A stretch of DNA of 64,000 bases from Rallus limicola (Eukaryota; Chordata; Aves; Gruiformes; Rallidae): positions 78,542,520 to 78,606,519 of the forward strand of contig JAKCOZ010000001.1 of assembly GCA_022605955.1 (NCBI GenBank), written 5' to 3'. The notes under the pieces were generated by a model, which saw nothing but the letters and a program-made list of their open reading frames with translations, had not been told where the DNA came from and made no database searches. Made by a program: the position numbers and the translations under genes. Numbering within the stretch: the stretch's first letter is position 1; each line of letters starts with the position of its first letter. Below, in pieces: positions 58,351 through 64,000 of this stretch.

Positions 58351-61300
58351 TTGTGAAGGTTCGGGTTTTGAGTCATACAAAATGCTTTTAAAGTATAGCT
58401 CTGATATCACTAGAAACCTTATAGCCTTAGGATTTTCACACTTAGTAGTAATAGCCAAAAAGGAGAATGTGTGTATTCAATTTCTTGCCAATACCTGCTT
58501 GTCTCAGAGTTAACAATGAAGATACTTTGTTTATCTGACATTCTTTCTACTCTTTCTTTCATTTAACAGCTAAGGAACATCCCAAGGGACAGTGAGTCAA
58601 TTTGGAAAAGTTCTATTTTCAGTGAAAAGAATTAGAGAAAGGAAGGTGAGAGTCTTCTGTCATTGAGATGGGTAACATTAAAAAAATAAATAAACTTCAG
58701 GATCTGTTCTTTACCTGTAAGTCATTACACTTTTTATCAATAAGGTTGGTAGTTATGTAAGATGTTCTTTTGATAAGTAATTTTTTTTTCCTTTGCAATT
58801 CAGTGATGAGTCTGCAAGCCTTCTATTGTTAATTACAAATACTGTGATTAAATTTAGAATAACACATGGCTTCAGGGGTTTGTATAATTCTCTGTCATTG
58901 TTCACCTGAGTGTTTCATGAAGCTTTCTTTAAAACTGTGAAGTATATCATCTTTCATCCAAGATACTGCTGCTGTAATGAGTCTCTTGATAAACACTTTA
59001 AAGTTTGATAGATCATGCTTTTTGGTTATATAGGCAGTTCCTTGTAATTTTTGTAACAGTTGTATTTCATTTTCACAAGTAGTTTTTAGTTAGAAGTAAT
59101 GAACTTGTTGCTTCATCTTTGGAAGTCTTGGGGTTTTTCTCGTTCTCTTTGGTCTGAGTTGCCACATTCTTCTCCCTTAAATAATATGTAGGAAAAAAAC
59201 AGAAATTGAGGGGGTATTTGACTTCTTTTTTAAAGATGCTAAGTTGCATGAATGAGTCTGGTGGACTTGGGGTTTGCTAGTTTGAAGGTGGTATGCCTGG
59301 AGATTCTGAAGACTGGTTGAGTGACTGGCTGTTTTGATGCAAGAGTTCAGATAAAAGCTGCTTGTTGAGGCAAATATGTGGTCCAAAAGTCACCCAGCAG
59401 GTGTGCAAGTGGGATATCTATTTTTTTGCTTCAAAGGGCTGTGGTTTTTGTGGTCTGTATAAATGGGACCATGAACGTTTTGTATGTATATGAGAGCACT
59501 TCCATCACTTGATTTTTTCTTTATCACTTTTAACATTTAGGGATTTTTATAAGTATTGTGCCTCTGTGCTTTGTTGTTGTTCTTCTGGTGTGTGATTTGG
59601 TTTTTTTTTGTTTTTTTTTGTTCTGTTGAAAGTGCTTTGGGATGCCTACAAATAGCATGGCAGCTATGGTTCTGTCATCTTGGTGTCCTTAAATGTTTGT
59701 TTTAGCATGCATGATTGGCAGCCACTGAAAGCAGCCAGTGGGTAGTAGTTATTTGTCAGGCAGTGAGTTGTAGGATAAAGTTATAATTACTTTTAAGCAC
59801 ATATCATGACGATTCTAAATGTATGCAATTATATATATATAATATATATGCTATATATATAAAATACATAGAGCAAAACTTTAGGATCCAGTGTTGCTGA
59901 GGAATCTGCAGTGCTGTCTTGTGTCCCCCTCAGTCTTCGGTCCTGTAGTTGACTTGTGAACTCTTGCAGCTGAATGTATTCATCAGAGAGATGGGAAGGG
60001 GTAATGCTTGCACAGAAACGAGAAGTGAAGGATTGGAAAGGAGTCGCTTTTCTCTGCTCTGTTTCTGAGTTAAATACCATCCTACTCGACCTTCTGTCTT
60101 GGTCCAGTTCCTGGAAGGAGCTAGAGCCCTGCTGTTGCTTGAGTGAGGAGGAGGGGGGTTGTAGAGGGAAAGCTCTTTATAACCCTGAGGGAGTAGGAAG
60201 GAGTCCATGTCTTGCCTTTAGATCTCCAGACTCCCCAGCAAAGTCCAGTGAGATGGGGAGAGAATATTAGTAACTGCAAGGAAGAGTGATATGCTGTCTT
60301 CCCACTGACTGAAATTTTAGTGAGCTGCTTGTCCAGAAGGGTTTAATAGTATCCTGACTCTCAGGGGTTATGCTTTTAGAATTATGCCCACAAGCGTGTG
60401 ATTACAATTACTTGTTGCTACGTTCAGCTAGTATCATTGGAACAGTTCTGACTTCTGTTACACACTGTTCTAGGCCATAACACTTCCACAGGACCTGAGT
60501 TAGAGCTCTTAAATAGTATGTTTGAAACTTTTTTTTTTCTCCAGCATAAAAACCCATCTGCAGACTGGTTGAAAAATCTGTGTAGATCCAAATTGTGTTC
60601 TAATATGAAAAAGGTCTGGTACATGTAATAGCTTAAAGTCATGCTCTGCACAATTTATTGATAACACTGAATTGTTAATTGTCTTTGCAGTGGGCCCTGG
60701 CAATTTGTAATCCATGCTGAGATAAGACTGCAAAAGGGAGGAAAAAAAGTAAAATCTGTTTCTTCCCAAGGAAGGTTCAACTGGAATGTCTTCACTGCAG
60801 TTCTCATGCTGAAGTACCTCTAGAAGAAGCCAATAATGGGATTCTGTTCTTAATTACGCTTTCTTAATACGTGTACTACTTTATTAGTTTTCATTTTCTT
60901 ACAGCTTTGTAAATAGATGGTTGTGAACTGAAAACTATGAATGTGTTAAGTAGCCACAGGTCTGTGCTGCTCACAGCAACTTCTGTCCTGTATTGTTTTT
61001 GCTGTCTGTGGTTGACACTTTGGCTAAGACTTCATGGTGAACTAATTAAAGCTAAAATAAGAAAGACACTATATTAAAACAGTGCCTATTCTCAGATGCT
61101 GGTTTTTTTTGTGCAGGAGAGAGGTCAATGGTCAGAAATGCATTGAGGTTTGGTGTTTTGAGTCTTTTTTTTTTTTTTTTTTTTTTTTTTTTGATAAAGT
61201 GACAAGGTCTCTTGACATCTGGCATCCATACTGACTGGTGCTGCTCCAGCAAGGCGGCAGCAGCTGCCAGAAGGAGATAGCATATTGTTGAGTTGAATCA

Positions 61301-62359
61301 CAACCTTAGCTTTCCATTAAACATGAGATTCCTGTGTTCACAGAAATCTGTTTTACCATGTGCTTTTTCAGGATATTCCACTGACCTTGTGGGGGAGAAG
61401 GTGGCTTTAAATTGTGCTTTTTTTAATGCGTTTCCATGGTAAGTGGTTAGGTTAGTTACAGGGTGTGCCAGTACTGTGTGCTGTATGCCTTGTTCTGTCT
61501 CTTTGACTGCATTCAGTCTGACAGTGCTGTGTTCCTTACAGTGAAGTCAGTGGCTCAGCTGTACTCATGTAACAAGAGAGGCCATTCATAAATGTCTGGC
61601 TTGGCCTGGAGCTGTTAGATTGCATTCCCTGGCATAAAACCTGAGTTCGTTACATCTTAGGGAAGCGAAAGCTGCACCTGATCAGTTGGCCTGTGCTTGG
61701 TAATGATGTTGGGTTGTCTGTAGCAAAGGCTCTGGACTTGCTTAGTAACACAAGCATAAGCTCTTCCTTTGATAATCTCTGAAATCTTAATGTCAGGTTT
61801 TATGACAAGAGTTGGGCCTCTGTAAGTGAAACAAGACTGTATAGAAATACCTGCTGTACTCTCATCAGATTGTCTGGAAGTGCTAAAGATAGCTGTATAT
61901 CCACTACCTGGTATTTGAGACACATGTTAAGCACTGGAACAAGAGTACTGCTATAGCCAAGATCCCTATAGGCCCCTGTATTAAGAGAAAATGTCAACTG
62001 AAATTTCTTATGCATTGGTGAAATTGTCACCTCAAGTTCATCTACCCGAAGATAGATTTCTGTAGCTCTGGCAGAATAGTTTTAACGTGCAGTAGTGACT
62101 TAGATGAACAATCAGAAGGGGTCATTTTCTTAGTCTGAGGTGTTAGATGTGAGTAGTTGTTATTCTGGACATTGGTAGAGGACAGTGAAGATCACAGGTG
62201 TGTGCTGTGGCTGGAGGTATGTGGTAGAGATGTCTGTGTCACCTGGGTGTACTAATAATCAAAAATGTGTAATTGTTAAGAGGTTGTACATCTCATGCAG
62301 TGGGCTGAGTCTTTTCAACCACTTTTTAAGTTGGTGTGTCACTTGAGCTAACAAAGTGC
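58351..62359. other. AT-rich, no gene recognised
   Basis: Either the first intron of an unidentified rightward gene or intergenic. It contains TA-repeat DNA at 59829-59861 and a 28-base T run at 61165-61192. A 22-nt segment at 58570-58591 has splice-like borders (TTAACAG and GTGAGT) but cannot be confirmed. Confidence 0.45.
61165..61192. repeat. Poly(T) tract, 28 bases
   Basis: Uninterrupted T run. It could be the reverse-complement tail of an old retrocopy, but no parent sequence is recognised next to it. Confidence 0.9.
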
Positions 62360-63190
62360 TGTTGGGTATAGTTGGCAAGGTGTTGATAGCGGTGCCCATG
62401 CACGGCTGGCGTCTGTGAGAACAACCCAGGGACAGCCCCAAGACAGACCATCCACTGGCCAAGGCAGAAGCCCACCAGCCAAGCTGCTGGGCTCTTGGGG
62501 AAAATGTATTTAAGAAAGGCTAAAATACTGTGTGGCAGCTCTGAGAGAGGAGTGAGGACATAGAGATAGAAAGGGCTGGTTTGTGTAGGTGGAGTGAGAA
62601 ACAGCTTTGTGAACATCAAGGTGCAGAGAAGAAGGGGAGGAGGCATTCCAGGTGCAGAGCAGGTATCCACCCTGCAGCCTGTGGAGAGGACCATGCTGAG
62701 ATACCCACTCTGCAGGCCATGGAGAATCCCATGCCAGAGCAGGTGGATCCACCCTGGAGGGGTCTGCAGCCTGTGGAGAGTCCATGCTGGAGCAAGCTCC
62801 TGGCAGGAACTGTACCCCATGGGAAGGGCTCACACTGGAGCAGGGGGGAAGTGAGAGGAGCTGTCATGGACTGATCCCCATTTCCCCTGCTTGTTGTTGG
62901 GTGGGGAGTAGAGGAGGAGGGAATGAGGGAACAAAATTGAGGCTGGGAAGAAGGGAGTGGAGAGAACGTGTAGTTATTGTCTCTCATCATCTTACTCTAT
63001 TTTTAATTGGCAATAAATTAATTTTCCCCAAGTTGAGTCTGTTTTGCCTGTGATGGCAACTGGCAAGTGATCTGTCTGTCTTCACCCACAAGTATTTTGA
63101 TCTTATTTCTCCCCTGTCCTCTTGAGGAGGGGGAAAAGTGAGGGAGGGGAAAGTGAGGGAATGGCTAGCTGGGTGTCTGGCAGCCAGAAA
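62360..63190 (+). mobile_element. Solo-type LTR of an avian endogenous retrovirus
   Basis: The landmarks and their order match an LTR family widespread in birds. They are a 5' GTTGGCAAGGT..GATAGCGGTG-like start, TGGCCAAGGC, a TATTTAAG TATA box at 62508-62515, several degenerate units of the kind CTGCAGCCTGTGGAGAG / ATGCTGGAGCA, AATAAA at 63012-63017, and the 3' region GAGTCTGTTTTGCCTGTGAT..CTGGCAGCCAG. No gag, pol or env reading frame flanks it. Ends are approximate, target-site duplications are not clear, and the exact family (ERVL-like) is from memory. Confidence 0.75.
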
Positions 63191-64000
63191 ACTGACTGAT
63201 TCAAAGGAGACATATCAGTGCTCAGGGACTGCTGCTTTTGTCTAGTGCATTTGCTGTGGAGCAAGTTGTTCAGTGCTCTGATCATAAACCAAAGCTGTCT
63301 CCAGCACTGGGATGGTGCTCCTCATTTAAGGTAACATTGAGTAAAAGAGCACTGGTGTCCCTGCTAGGAATGGGTGAGATACTGTGGTGCTCCTATTTTC
63401 AACCCTGCATATGAGTTAAAGATGTATGGAGAGTTCTCTTTCACTGCTTTTCTGTGACAATGTTCCTTTCCTGTGAAATGGATTTACTGTATTTGCCTGC
63501 CAAGCCTCTCCTCATTTACATCTGTTGCAGTCACTTCCATGATGCTCAGGTGCATTGAAACAATAAATTTTGTAAGCTGAATATTCAGGTTATTTCCTGG
63601 TGTGTTATGTACTCTTTCTGTGTAATTTGGGGAGTTGGAGCTGCCAGTATTTTTGTTGTTTTACAGTGGATGTCGGGCAGTGATCACATAATAAATAGCA
63701 AGAAAAGAGTGTGGAGCCAGCACATCTGTTTGCATTCTCTGCACAACTGGAATGTTTTAGCTGGCAGTAGCTGCACAAATGCAGTTTGGTCTGTTTCTTT
63801 TTAACTCACATGTTCTTTAAAATTGCCTGGTTCAGGTGGTTTGTAGAGCATTAGTAGTTGCTGCTTGGAAGTGTGTATTATCCTTCTAGACTGTTCCAGG
63901 TCTTCTGACTTCCTTCAGTGGGAAGGGTAGGCAGAGGATCACAGAAGGTTGCTGGACATACTGCTTGCCTCCTTGATCCAGCTAACTCTGGGAGCTGATT
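63191..64000. other. Right edge, no gene recognised
   Basis: Unremarkable sequence after the LTR. A short open frame near 63607-63804 lacks homology that I recognise and has no clear splice borders. Confidence 0.5.

Noticed and set aside
62581..63053. Open frames of 86-97 codons on the plus strand and 107-164 on the minus strand
   Set aside because: They fall inside the LTR and its internal repeats and do not encode retroviral proteins.
57000..64000. POGLUT1 on the plus strand
   Set aside because: It is expected from human gene order, but neither its signal-peptide exon nor any catalytic exon could be found.

Overview
The window is a piece of a bird nuclear genome. The evidence is short, phase-consistent exons split by GT-AG introns, three CpG-island promoters, several CR1 LINE fragments with the typical avian 3' end (ATTCTGTGAT-like), and a long terminal repeat of an avian endogenous retrovirus. 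There are no prokaryotic gene arrays, and none of the conserved RNA genes I looked for was recognisable by eye.

Three protein genes can be reconstructed exon by exon. (1) CHD1L (ALC1), minus strand, 1156-11967: ten 5' coding exons covering the first ATPase lobe and the start of the second. The rest of the gene lies beyond the left edge. (2) A complete 20-exon amidase gene, plus strand, 12168-27696, predicted at 612 residues. Its best match in my knowledge is the plant-type fatty acid amide hydrolase (FAAH), not mammalian FAAH or FAAH2. The Lys-Ser-Ser catalytic triad is intact. (3) TMEM39A, minus strand, complete in eight coding exons at 30310-38374 (484 residues), with a non-coding or partly coding first exon in a CpG island at about 49.6-50.1 kb.

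Layout: CHD1L and the amidase are head to head, with only 200 bp between their start codons in a TATA-less, GC-rich promoter. The amidase and TMEM39A converge, with 2.6 kb between their stop codons. To the right of the TMEM39A promoter is about 6.5 kb of intergenic DNA carrying two CR1 elements in opposite orientation. A third CpG island follows at 56.75-58.35 kb, with a CRE and a TATA-like box reading rightwards. I could not identify its gene, and no coding exon is visible from there to the right edge. The last 6 kb is AT-rich and contains the LTR at about 62.36-63.19 kb.

The genes do not form an obvious pathway. CHD1L is a PARP-dependent chromatin remodeller, the amidase probably hydrolyses N-acyl amides, and TMEM39A is an ER membrane protein of secretion and autophagy. 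The most noteworthy items are the plant-type FAAH in a vertebrate, a CR1 insertion ending 7 bp before one of its exons, a GC-AG intron in TMEM39A, and a long upstream reading frame in the TMEM39A leader. Exon boundaries were derived by hand from reading frame, splice consensus and remembered homologues. They were not checked by alignment software.
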